64,000 nt of DNA, taken from assembly GCF_030145145.1 (NCBI RefSeq), contig NZ_JAQYWD010000028.1:21947-85946 (forward strand). Reading direction: 5' to 3'. The translations under genes were made by a program, and so were the position numbers. The DNA is from Desulfobacula sp. (lineage in GTDB: Bacteria; Desulfobacterota; Desulfobacteria; Desulfobacterales; Desulfobacteraceae). Below the pieces are notes generated by a model. The model did not search any database. It was not told the DNA's origin and saw nothing but the letters and a program-made list of their open reading frames with translations. Positions 26,441 to 34,511 of this stretch are shown piece after piece (the stretch's first letter is position 1; every line of letters begins with the position of its first letter).

Positions 26441-26453
26441 GGAGACACACATC

Positions 26454-26768
26454 ATGAAAATAGCAAATTCTACTCCCCATTACATCAATCAAGCCTATAC
26501 CAACCCGGCAAACACTGCTGCCAATCAAAATTTGAAATCCCAAAAAACAGCGGATCAGGTCGTGAATGAAACAAAGACTGACTCCATCAGCTTCTCTGAC
26601 CGAACCAAAGATCTTCAAAAAATATCCAAAGCCATGGAGACAGACCCGGCTGACAGAAAAAACTATGTGGCAGATATCAAATTAAAGGTTGAAACCGGTC
26701 AATACACCATGAATGCGGAAACCATTGCCGAAAAAATGGTGGGATCTTTTATGAATGGGGTGGCGTAA
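26454..26768 (+). CDS. flgM: Anti-sigma-28 factor FlgM
   Basis: A 104-residue FlgM. The disordered, polar N-terminal half ends in ADQVVNETKTDSISFSDRTK, and the C-terminal sigma-binding helices (LQKISKAMETDPADRKNYVADI, VETGQYTMNAETIAEKMVGSFM) are typical. FlgM holds sigma-28 inactive until the hook is complete and FlgM is exported. An AAGGAG site overlaps the end of the preceding gene. Confidence 0.92.
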   Translation: MKIANSTPHYINQAYTNPANTAANQNLKSQKTADQVVNETKTDSISFSDRTKDLQKISKAMETDPADRKNYVADIKLKVETGQYTMNAETIAEKMVGSFMNGVA

Positions 26769-26877
26769 TAGAAATATTTTCCCGGTATTCTTTTTTTTTA
26801 AATGGCCGTTTCGGTGACACGAACGAAAGTATCTGATTTTATACAATTTTTCATCTGACCAATAATTACACCTTCCC

Positions 26878-26894
26878 TGGCATACCTTTTGCTT
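26878..26894 (+). promoter_or_regulatory. Sigma-54 promoter
   Basis: TGGCATACCTTTTGCTT carries GG at 26879-26880 and GC at 26891-26892, exactly 10 bases apart as in the -24/-12 consensus TGGCAC-N5-TTGCT. The expected start point near 26904 is about 32 bases before the ATG at 26936. Sigma-54 commonly drives middle flagellar genes in this group. Confidence 0.75.
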
Positions 26895-26935
26895 ATTACA
26901 TCATATTAGTGTATCTAAGTAAAAAGGAGGTAAGT

Positions 26936-27394
26936 ATGACCCACATAAATCCGACAAATGAATCCGCTCCATCTTTTGGCACTCCGACTCCCAAAGGTTC
27001 GCATCATCAAAAAACAGACGTCTTTGAGACGGCCCTCGGCAAAGCCCTTGATAGAACGGAGGCACCTGAAATGGAATCGACATCACCCCATGCCTTAGGA
27101 GAAATCACCGCTAAAGGCCTGAATATTCTAACGTCTTCAGACGTGGTTTCAGGGAAAACCGGCAAACTCCTGGAATTGCTGGATTCATACGCCTCACAGC
27201 TTGAAAACCCAACCATCTCATTAAAGCGTATTGCCCCGGTTCTGGAAAAAATAAAGGACGATGCCGGTACCCTGTTAAAAGAGACAGAGCGTTTGACCGA
27301 TGCGGACACAAACCTGAAAAAAATTGCCGCCCGGACGATTGTAACCGCACAAACAGAATACGTTAAATTCCAGAGGGGAGATTATCTGTCATAA
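26936..27394 (+). CDS. Unrecognised small protein in flagellar cluster
   Basis: A 152-residue protein from ATG 26936 (AAGGAGG upstream). I do not recognise a family. The first half is polar and low in hydrophobics (THINPTNESAPSFGTPTPKG); the second is helical (GKLLELLDSYASQLEN, LEKIKDDAGTLLKETERLTD, ARTIVTAQTEYVKFQRGDYLS). It occupies the place where flgN (a hook-protein chaperone of similar size) often follows flgM, but the resemblance is only positional. It has its own sigma-54 promoter. Its last 13 bases overlap the end of the convergent mazG. Confidence 0.65.
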   Translation: MTHINPTNESAPSFGTPTPKGSHHQKTDVFETALGKALDRTEAPEMESTSPHALGEITAKGLNILTSSDVVSGKTGKLLELLDSYASQLENPTISLKRIAPVLEKIKDDAGTLLKETERLTDADTNLKKIAARTIVTAQTEYVKFQRGDYLS

Positions 27395-28167
27395 GATTGT
27401 TTGGCCTGTTCCCAAAACAGGTCTTTTTGATTGTTTGAAAGATCTTTCAGTTTGACCTTTTTCTCCTTTAACCGGGTTTCCATTGCTCTAAATCGGCCTT
27501 CAAATTTTGCCGTGGAAACCGCAAGGGCAATTTCCGGATGAAAATCTGCAACTCTTGCCACATTGACGAGACTAAACAGGATATCTCCAAATTCCATCAT
27601 GGCCTCGTTTTTATCCCCGGATTTTAAAGCCGCTTCAAATTCAACGATTTCATCTTTGGCAGTCTCCAGCACGTCATGGATCGTATCCCAGTCAAAGCCT
27701 TCTTTTACTGCACACCTGGAGACTTTTAAAGCCCGAATCAATGATGGCATCCCCTTGGGAACGGCATCCAGTACGGATGCCCGGGTAAGACCCTTTTCCT
27801 TGTTTTCCAGGGCCTTGATGGATTCCCACTGCTGGGTCACCTCTTCGGGTGTTGATACACTGGCATCCGCGTATACATGGGGATGACGATGAATCATTTT
27901 TTTTGCCACCTGGCCCACAACATCGGAAAAGGTAAAGGCGTGCTGCTCCTGAAACATTTCCAGGATAAACACCACCTGAAACAGGACATCGCCCAATTCC
28001 TCACAAATATTTTGCAGGTCTTTTTTGGCAATGGCCTCTTCCAGCTCATACACTTCTTCTACAAGACATTTCCACATGGTTTCAGGGGTCTGCTTCCGGT
28101 CCCAGACACAGCCGGTTTCACTTCTTAATGTTCGGACAATCTCCAGCAGGGGGTCTATTGATGCCAA
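27382..28167 (-). CDS. mazG: Nucleoside triphosphate pyrophosphohydrolase MazG
   Basis: A 261-residue protein with the two tandem MazG helical domains. The first has WDRKQTPETMWKCLVEEVYELEEAI and EELGDVLFQVVF; the second has FDWDTIHDVLETAKDEIVEFEAA and EFGDILFSLVNVAR, with the acidic metal-binding residues in place. It hydrolyses (d)NTPs to monophosphates, a house-cleaning role. Its start overlaps the end of the CvpA gene by 13 bases. Confidence 0.93.
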   Translation of the reverse strand: MASIDPLLEIVRTLRSETGCVWDRKQTPETMWKCLVEEVYELEEAIAKKDLQNICEELGDVLFQVVFILEMFQEQHAFTFSDVVGQVAKKMIHRHPHVYADASVSTPEEVTQQWESIKALENKEKGLTRASVLDAVPKGMPSLIRALKVSRCAVKEGFDWDTIHDVLETAKDEIVEFEAALKSGDKNEAMMEFGDILFSLVNVARVADFHPEIALAVSTAKFEGRFRAMETRLKEKKVKLKDLSNNQKDLFWEQAKQSYDR

Positions 28168-28676
28168 TTTTTTTGAATTCCTTCCAGGTGTTTTATAAAA
28201 TCTTTTCGGGTATTTTTCGAGACAAACACGGTCATGGCTTTAGATACTTTTGCAACATCCGGCGAAAATTTTGAACCGGTTAAAAGGCGTGAGTCTTTTG
28301 GCAGAAACGTTGTAATCATAATAAACAGCACCGACACAATCAATAGTCCTTTGGCAGCCCCAAAAACAAGGCCAAAGGTTCTGTCCACCCACCCTAAAAA
28401 AACAAGATTCAAAAATTTCTGGATCAGTATGGAAATAATACCAATGGCGACCAAAATTGCACAGAACAAAAGAAAAAAAACAATCAATTTTCTGATACCG
28501 GGACTGGCAATCCAGGATTCAGCATAGGGGGTGATCAGCGGATAATAGGTATATGCGCCATAAAACCCAGCCACAACGCCGATGGTGCCGGACACCTCTC
28601 CAATCAACCCCTTAAAAAGTCCCCGTATCAGACAAAATGAAACGATCACAATCACAGCAATATCAAAAGCGTTCAT
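28155..28676 (-). CDS. CvpA-family membrane protein
   Basis: A 173-residue inner-membrane protein with about four hydrophobic helices: the opening FDIAVIVIVSFCLIRGLFKG and GEVSGTIGVVAGFYGAYTYYP are the CvpA signature, followed by LIVFFLLFCAILVAIGIISI and a final helix LLIVSVLFIMITTFL. In E. coli CvpA is linked to colicin V production and envelope stress; the role here is unknown. It is upstream of mazG on the same transcript. Confidence 0.88.
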   Translation of the reverse strand: MNAFDIAVIVIVSFCLIRGLFKGLIGEVSGTIGVVAGFYGAYTYYPLITPYAESWIASPGIRKLIVFFLLFCAILVAIGIISILIQKFLNLVFLGWVDRTFGLVFGAAKGLLIVSVLFIMITTFLPKDSRLLTGSKFSPDVAKVSKAMTVFVSKNTRKDFIKHLEGIQKNWHQ

Positions 28677-28784
28677 GTTTCCCCTTTTGGCTTTGATTAA
28701 CCCCGGCTTTCCAATACCAATTAACCCGTTTTTTAGTCAAGATTTTTATTGACGTTTAAACAAATAAATTGCACCCTATAGGCC

Positions 28785-29729
28785 ATGAAAAATATAACAT
28801 TTCAAAACCTGACGTATACCAGGGAACTTTTCGGGCATCACAACACCAACCTGGACAAAATTTCCCAGGCCTTTAACGTTGAGATCCATACCCGGGGAAA
28901 TGCCATCCTGGTGAACGGCAATCCTGAAAATGTTCATCTTGCCGAACAACTGGTCAACCAGATGTATCAGCTGTTGGAAAACCAATTTTCATTTGAAGAA
29001 GCGGATATTGATGCTGCCATCAATACCATGAAGAACAACAAAACCGCCCGTTTAAAAGACATCTTTCTGACCACGGTATTTAAAACGGTTAAAAACAAAG
29101 CCATTACCCCCCGGAATCTTTCCCAGCAAAACTATGTGGCGGCCATTCAGAAAAATGACATCCTCATGGCCATCGGCCCTGCGGGTACGGGAAAAACCTA
29201 TCTGGCCATGGCCCTTGCAATGGCGGCATTCTCAAAAGGAGAAGTTAAAAAAATTGTGTTAACCCGGCCTGCCGTAGAAGCAGGAGAAGCCCTGGGCTTT
29301 TTGCCCGGAGACCTGGCCCAGAAAATCACCCCCTATCTGCGGCCCTTGTATGATGCCCTTTATGACATGATGGAATTTGAACGGGCAAACGGCCTCATTG
29401 AACAGGATATCATTGAAATCGCTCCGCTGGCATTTATGCGGGGCAGAACATTAAACAATGCCTTTATTATCCTGGATGAGGCACAAAATACCACTTCCCA
29501 GCAAATGAAAATGTTTTTAACACGGATCGGTTATGGTTCAAAAGCGATTGTTACCGGTGATATCACCCAGGTTGATCTGCCGTCCGGGAAAAAATCCGGC
29601 CTCATTGAAGCCAGAAAAATCTTAACCCATATCAAGGGAATTGAATTTATATATTTTTCAAAGAATGATGTTGTTCGCCATAAACTTGTATCAAACATTA
29701 TAGATGCATATGAAAAAAAACAAAACTGA
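28785..29729 (+). CDS. phoH: PhoH-family ATPase
   Basis: A 314-residue protein with a KH-like N-terminal region followed by the PhoH P-loop domain: AIGPAGTGKTYLAMALAM (Walker A near residue 130), ILDEAQNTTSQQMKMFLTR (Walker B) and VTGDITQVDLP. It is a cytoplasmic RNA-associated ATPase. The order phoH-pgpH-ybeY seen here is conserved in many bacteria and ties it to RNA maturation. Its end overlaps the start of pgpH by 26 bases. Confidence 0.93.
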   Translation: MKNITFQNLTYTRELFGHHNTNLDKISQAFNVEIHTRGNAILVNGNPENVHLAEQLVNQMYQLLENQFSFEEADIDAAINTMKNNKTARLKDIFLTTVFKTVKNKAITPRNLSQQNYVAAIQKNDILMAIGPAGTGKTYLAMALAMAAFSKGEVKKIVLTRPAVEAGEALGFLPGDLAQKITPYLRPLYDALYDMMEFERANGLIEQDIIEIAPLAFMRGRTLNNAFIILDEAQNTTSQQMKMFLTRIGYGSKAIVTGDITQVDLPSGKKSGLIEARKILTHIKGIEFIYFSKNDVVRHKLVSNIIDAYEKKQN

Positions 29730-32082
29730 AACCAATATCCAGCAGGTAAAACAATTTCTTTTGATAAACCCAGCTGTTTTGTGGTTGATGCTGGTCCTTA
29801 TCACCGTAATCTTTACCTTTACCCATTACCCGAAACAAAGTAAACTGTCTTATTCCTATCGTATCGGGGATATTGCAAAAAGGGATATCAAAGCACCCAA
29901 AGATTTCTTTATTGAAGACACGGAATCAACAAACCTGAAGAAAGATGAAGTGAGTGCCGCCATTAAAATGGTGTATGATTTTGATGCCAACCTGATAAAA
30001 AAAATGATGGCCAACATTGATGCTGCCATAGAAATCCCCCGGGAATTATTCAAAAAATCAGAAGAAAACCCCCAGGAACCGAGCCCCACTTTGGCAACTG
30101 TATTAGACACCAAACCGGCGTTTGAAGAAAAACTGGGCATCGAAATCAGCAAAGAGGCCTATGCTGTTTTATTCAAACATCAATTCTCCCCTGACATTGC
30201 CCGGAAGATCAAAACCATAGTGAATAAAATCCTGACCAATGGTGTTGTGGCAAACAAAGAGATCTTACTGAAAGAATCAAACAAGGGCATTGTTCTTCGA
30301 ACCATCGACTCTGAAAAAGAGCGCACCGTCAATAATTTAAAAGTCTATTACGGTCCGGATCAGGCGAAGACCATGGTTCGAATCGAAGGTGAACCCGTAG
30401 TAAAGGGCATCAACCATGATCTTTCCGACGTGATCGTTGACCTGTGTCAACGATTGCTGCAACCCAATATCACTTTAAATAAAAACGAGACGGAAAAACG
30501 GATACAGATGGCTGGAGACCAGATCAAACCGATTCTGTATCAGATCAAATCCGGTGAAATGATTTTAAGAGAAGGGGAACGGGTCGATCACGCCCAATTG
30601 ATCAAACTTTTAGCCCTCCAGGAACAGGTGGAAGAAAAAGGGGTTTTCATTTCCAGTGCAGGGATAGCGTTAATCACTTTTTTTTCCATACTGGTGGTGT
30701 ATGTTCTGTTTTTAAAGGACCACAAAAAATTGCGCACAGATCATAATAAGCACATCTTCTTTCTGGTGCTGGGCCTTGCCCTGTATCTCACTTTTGCCAG
30801 ATTTTCAATCTATATTGCCCAGTCGACAAATTCTGAAATGACATGGGATATCTCCCGGATGTCATTTTTCATGATCATCCCCATCCCGGCAGCGGCCATG
30901 TTGACCTGCCTGTTCCTGGGATTTGACATTGCCGTATTTTTCACCATCATCCTTTCCCTGCTCACCAGCCTTGCATTTTCAGGCAGCTTTGAGGTCTTTA
31001 TCTTTTTCTTTTTATCCAGCATTACCGCTGCCTATTGGATCAAAGAACGGCAGGAAAGGAAAACCTTTATTATTGCCGGCTTCAAACTGGCCATCTTTAA
31101 TGTTATCCTGGCCATTTCCCTGGGGTTTTATTCCCTGGCCCAGCCCGATATCATTATTCTGGCAAAAGAAGTGGTTCTGGCCTTTTGCGGGGGGCTTTTC
31201 TCGGCCATCATTACCATCGGATTCACCCCTTTGATTGAGCTTCTTTTTGATTATACAACAGACTCTAAACTCTTAGAATTTTCAAACCTTGACCAGCCCC
31301 TGATCAAAAGACTCATGATCGAAGCTCCCGGGACCTATAACCACAGCATCATTGTCGCCACCCTGGCGGAGGCGGCGGCATCTGCCGTAGACGCCAGCAC
31401 GCTGAGGGCAAAAGTCATGGGATATTACCATGACATTGGCAAACTGGGCAAAACACTGTATTTTATTGAAAATCAGGCAGACGGTAAAAACAGACATGAC
31501 AAGCTTTCGCCGTCCATGTCGGCCCTTGTTTTAATCGGGCATGTGAAAAAAGGGATCGAGCTGGCAAAAAAAAACAAACTGGGGAATGATATCATCGAAG
31601 GCATTATTCAGCATCATGGCACCTCCCTGATCAAATACTTTTATCAAAAAAGCTTAAAAAGCGGCAATACCACGGCAAAAGAAGAGGATTTCAGATACCC
31701 GGGACCCAAGCCCCAAACCCGGGAAGCCGGGATTGTCATGCTGGCAGATGTTGTCGAAGCGGCTATTAGAGCACTGGAACGACCAACACCCGCGAGGATT
31801 CAAGGACGGGTCAAAGAATTGATTAACGATATTTTTGCTGACGGGCAACTGGAAGAATGCGAATTAACGTTAAAAGATCTTCACCAGATTGCCAAAAGCT
31901 TTAATAATATTTTAACCAGTATTTATCACAGCCGCATCGAATACCCGGACAAATCCCAGGAAAAGAGAAAAGAGAAAAATGGCACTGCTAAAGATACTGA
32001 TCGACAATCAGGAAAAAAAGAAACTATCAACGGCCATCATCCACCAAAAGACAAAACAGATCTTAAACGCCTTGGGTTGTGA
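29704..32082 (+). CDS. pgpH: 7TM-HD cyclic di-AMP phosphodiesterase, PgpH/YqfF type
   Basis: A 792-residue membrane protein: one helix near residues 20-40, a large extracytoplasmic 7TMR-HDED domain (about 45-305), seven helices (about 310-500), then a cytoplasmic HD domain with GTYNHSIIVATLAEAA, YYHDIGKLGK and IIQHHGTSLIKYFY. Family members hydrolyse c-di-AMP. A start at 29710 is equally possible; neither has a strong ribosome site, so translation is probably coupled to phoH. The last 104 bases overlap ybeY in another frame; the tail they encode is Lys-rich and probably disordered. Confidence 0.9.
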   Translation: MHMKKNKTETNIQQVKQFLLINPAVLWLMLVLITVIFTFTHYPKQSKLSYSYRIGDIAKRDIKAPKDFFIEDTESTNLKKDEVSAAIKMVYDFDANLIKKMMANIDAAIEIPRELFKKSEENPQEPSPTLATVLDTKPAFEEKLGIEISKEAYAVLFKHQFSPDIARKIKTIVNKILTNGVVANKEILLKESNKGIVLRTIDSEKERTVNNLKVYYGPDQAKTMVRIEGEPVVKGINHDLSDVIVDLCQRLLQPNITLNKNETEKRIQMAGDQIKPILYQIKSGEMILREGERVDHAQLIKLLALQEQVEEKGVFISSAGIALITFFSILVVYVLFLKDHKKLRTDHNKHIFFLVLGLALYLTFARFSIYIAQSTNSEMTWDISRMSFFMIIPIPAAAMLTCLFLGFDIAVFFTIILSLLTSLAFSGSFEVFIFFFLSSITAAYWIKERQERKTFIIAGFKLAIFNVILAISLGFYSLAQPDIIILAKEVVLAFCGGLFSAIITIGFTPLIELLFDYTTDSKLLEFSNLDQPLIKRLMIEAPGTYNHSIIVATLAEAAASAVDASTLRAKVMGYYHDIGKLGKTLYFIENQADGKNRHDKLSPSMSALVLIGHVKKGIELAKKNKLGNDIIEGIIQHHGTSLIKYFYQKSLKSGNTTAKEEDFRYPGPKPQTREAGIVMLADVVEAAIRALERPTPARIQGRVKELINDIFADGQLEECELTLKDLHQIAKSFNNILTSIYHSRIEYPDKSQEKRKEKNGTAKDTDRQSGKKETINGHHPPKDKTDLKRLGL

Positions 32083-32443
32083 TGACCATGAAATATCCAT
32101 TTTAATTACGGACGATGCACACATCCAGGCGCTCAACAACACTTACAGGGGGATTGACAAACCCACCAATGTTCTGGCGTTTCCCATGCAGGAAGGTCAA
32201 TTTGCAGATATTTCCCCCGGTCTTCTGGGGGATGTGGTCATCTCTTGTGAAACCGCTCAACAAGAAGCGGATGAGGCAAACATCAGCCTGGTTGAAAGAC
32301 TGTCCCAGCTGCTGATCCATGGCACCCTTCATCTGATGGGATTTGATCACGAGACCGGGGTGTCGGATGCAAAACAAATGGAAGACAAAAGCCTTGAGCT
32401 GTTGCGAAAAATAGAACCCAATAAAGACTTAACCTTTTTTTAA
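31979..32443 (+). CDS. ybeY: Endoribonuclease YbeY, rRNA maturation factor
   Basis: A 154-residue metallo-endoribonuclease. The zinc motif HGTLHLMGFDHETG (HxxxHxxxxxH) is intact, and NVLAFPM and LLGDVVIS are also typical. It acts in 16S rRNA 3'-end maturation and ribosome quality control. The start lies 104 bases inside the end of pgpH; the N-terminus LLKILIDNQEKKKLS looks native for YbeY, so the overlap appears real. PdxJ follows after 20 bases. Confidence 0.93.
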   Translation: MALLKILIDNQEKKKLSTAIIHQKTKQILNALGCDDHEISILITDDAHIQALNNTYRGIDKPTNVLAFPMQEGQFADISPGLLGDVVISCETAQQEADEANISLVERLSQLLIHGTLHLMGFDHETGVSDAKQMEDKSLELLRKIEPNKDLTFF

Positions 32444-32463
32444 CCCGTGGAGGAGGAGAACAA

Positions 32464-33183
32464 ATGGCTCGACTTGCCGTAAATGTAGACCATGTGGCGA
32501 CGTTAAGAAATGCCCGGGGTATCAACTACCCCGAACCCATAGCTGCTGCCGTTGCGGCTGAAACAGCAGGGGCGGATGGCATCGTTGTCCATTTAAGAGG
32601 AGATCGCCGGCATATCAAGGAAAGGGATGTCCGGCTGTTAAGAAAAATCGTACAATCCAAACTGATACTGGAAATGGCCGCTACCCCTGAAATGTTAGGA
32701 ATTGCCCTGGACATCAAACCGGATTGCGTCACCCTTGTTCCGGAAAAAAGAGAAGAATTAACCACTGAGGGGGGGTTGGACCTGATCACCCATCAAAGCC
32801 CTGTCCGGGAAGCGGTAACGACCTTAAAAAATGCCGGCATTGCGGTCTGTATTTTTATTGACCCGGATCTTGACCAGATAAAAATGGCCCATAAAATAGA
32901 TGCGGATATGATCGAGATCCATACAGGGGCTTTTTGCGATGCAACAACAGGCGACCAGAAAACAAGAGAATTATCAAGAATCGTTGATGCTGCAAAAATC
33001 GGGACCAAGTTAAACCTTGAGGTCAATGCCGGCCATGGCATTTGCTATAATACGATTAAAGCGTTTGCGGGACTTCACGAATTCAGCGAATTCAGCATTG
33101 GACACAGCATTGTCGCAAGGGCGATCCTGACAGGAATGGAACAGGCTGTAAGGGATATGAAACAATTAATTTTAGCCCTTTAA
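32464..33183 (+). CDS. pdxJ: Pyridoxine 5'-phosphate synthase
   Basis: A 239-residue TIM-barrel enzyme that joins 1-deoxyxylulose 5-phosphate and 3-amino-2-oxopropyl phosphate in DXP-dependent vitamin B6 synthesis. Conserved stretches are RLAVNVDHVATLRNARG, GIVVHLRGDRRHI, CVTLVPEKREELTTEGGLD, EIHTGAFC and NAGHGICYNT. GGAGGAG precedes the ATG. It is the last gene of the phoH-pgpH-ybeY run. Confidence 0.96.
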   Translation: MARLAVNVDHVATLRNARGINYPEPIAAAVAAETAGADGIVVHLRGDRRHIKERDVRLLRKIVQSKLILEMAATPEMLGIALDIKPDCVTLVPEKREELTTEGGLDLITHQSPVREAVTTLKNAGIAVCIFIDPDLDQIKMAHKIDADMIEIHTGAFCDATTGDQKTRELSRIVDAAKIGTKLNLEVNAGHGICYNTIKAFAGLHEFSEFSIGHSIVARAILTGMEQAVRDMKQLILAL

Positions 33184-33254
33184 CATTGTTCAAAAGCATG
33201 GTATGGTAACGTCCTTTAAACTCTAAAAAAATTTGTAATTTTCCGGAAACAGTG

Positions 33255-34238
33255 ATGACAGACCAGAAAACGATACTGATCATTGATGACGAAATCTTCA
33301 TTCGAGACAGCCTGACCTATTTTTTTGAAGATGACGACTATATTGTCTTTACGGCAGAAAATGGTGACCGTGGCCTGGATATTTTTTTCAACGAACCCAT
33401 TGATCTGGTGATTACGGATTTAAAAATGCCCGGGAAAAATGGCTTTGATGTCATGAAAACCATCCTTTACGCCAAACCGGATACGCCATTGATTGTGGTA
33501 TCCGGTACCGGCAGAAAAGAAGATGTTATCAAAGCCCTCCGGATGGGTGCTAAAGATTACATTACAAAACCCATTGAAGACCTTGACATGATCCGTCATA
33601 CCGTTCAAAAAGTTTTTGAAAACAAACGGTTAGTCCAGGAGAACAGGCAATATCGACAGCAGCTTGAAAAAAGTGAACACCAATACAGAACCATTACGGA
33701 AAATATTGCCGAGGGTGTTTTCACCGTGGATGAGAATCAAAACTTTACCTATACCAACCCGGCCTTCTGTGACATGATTGGCTTTTCAAGTGAAGACATA
33801 CTGGCAAAAAATATTAAACGCTTCACCACTGAAGACAGTTATAAAATCGTCCAGCAACAGATACTGAACAGGAAAAAAGGATTAACCAACCGGTACGAAA
33901 TACAGATACACCATAAAAACAAACAGCCGGTTCACGTGGAGTTGGCCTGCAGCCCTTTTTTTAGCGATACAAACGCATTCAAGGGGTCCATTGTTGTGGT
34001 CCGGGATATCACAAAACGGATTGAATTTAGAAAAAAAATCCAGCACTTCCTCGCCCAAAAAGACACCATCTCAAAGGACGTTCTCCCGATCTGTGCAAAT
34101 TGTAAAAGCATTCGAATGGAAAAGGGCAAGTGGGTGCCGGTGGAAGATTATTTCTCAACCATTGTGTTTTCCCACGGGATCTGTCCCGCCTGCTGTGACA
34201 AATTATATCCGGACTTTGACTTTTCAGATCTGGATTAA
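33255..34238 (+). CDS. Response regulator with PAS domain and Cys-rich C-terminal segment
   Basis: A 327-residue cytoplasmic protein. Residues 1-120 form a receiver domain (LIIDDE, phosphoacceptor Asp near 55 in ITDLKMPG, VVSGTG, YITKPI); a coiled linker leads to a PAS domain (YRTITENIAEGVFTVDENQN) with its PAC tail ending RDITKRIEF. The last 60 residues contain LPICANCKSIRMEKGKW and FSHGICPACCDKLYPDFD, a Cys motif often found at the end of sensor proteins in this group. There is no output domain, so it probably relays phosphate or binds a kinase. No partner kinase is adjacent. Confidence 0.85.
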   Translation: MTDQKTILIIDDEIFIRDSLTYFFEDDDYIVFTAENGDRGLDIFFNEPIDLVITDLKMPGKNGFDVMKTILYAKPDTPLIVVSGTGRKEDVIKALRMGAKDYITKPIEDLDMIRHTVQKVFENKRLVQENRQYRQQLEKSEHQYRTITENIAEGVFTVDENQNFTYTNPAFCDMIGFSSEDILAKNIKRFTTEDSYKIVQQQILNRKKGLTNRYEIQIHHKNKQPVHVELACSPFFSDTNAFKGSIVVVRDITKRIEFRKKIQHFLAQKDTISKDVLPICANCKSIRMEKGKWVPVEDYFSTIVFSHGICPACCDKLYPDFDFSDLD

Positions 34239-34307
34239 GGCCCCTGGAAAAATCAGCCCCCCTTTGATTGTGCCCGGTTAAGACCGGGGCGGTATGGCCC
34301 AAAAACA

Positions 34308-34338
34308 GCCATGGCCCTGCCGCTGGCAGGGCCATGGC
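34308..34338 (-). terminator. Strong hairpin terminator downstream of nhaD
   Basis: A perfect 14-base stem (GCCATGGCCCTGCC with its complement) closed by a 3-base loop. Read leftward it is followed by TGTTTTTGGG, so it should terminate the nhaD transcript. A dispersed repeat lies between it and the nhaD stop. Confidence 0.75.
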
Positions 34339-34360
34339 CCATATTCATCTTCTATAATAG

Positions 34361-34504
34361 TGCCTGACCAGAAACGCCGTGTTTGAGGGAAAAGTTGCCC
34401 ATATGCAAGGCGCGAGAAATCTTGAAACCGGAGTGTACTATAGTACATGAGGATTTCAAGATTTTGCGGCAACGCAGCAGATGGGTGAGTTTTCGTTCAA
34501 ACAC
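34361..34504. repeat. Large palindromic dispersed repeat (REP/MITE-like)
   Basis: From 34379 to 34504 the sequence is one imperfect palindrome of 126 bases. The outer ends match at 19 of 24 positions, an inner pair AAATCTTGAAA/TTTCAAGATTT is perfect, and the centre is the perfect palindrome TGTACTATAGTACA at 34434-34447. A leading segment from 34361 (TGCCTGACC...) recurs at 36698. It contains no credible gene and could fold into a long cruciform or RNA hairpin. Confidence 0.8.
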
Positions 34505-34511
34505 CATCCCC

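Noticed and set aside
26769..26877. A possible terminator after flgM (T-run near 26790).
   Set aside because: The T-run is not preceded by a convincing stem.
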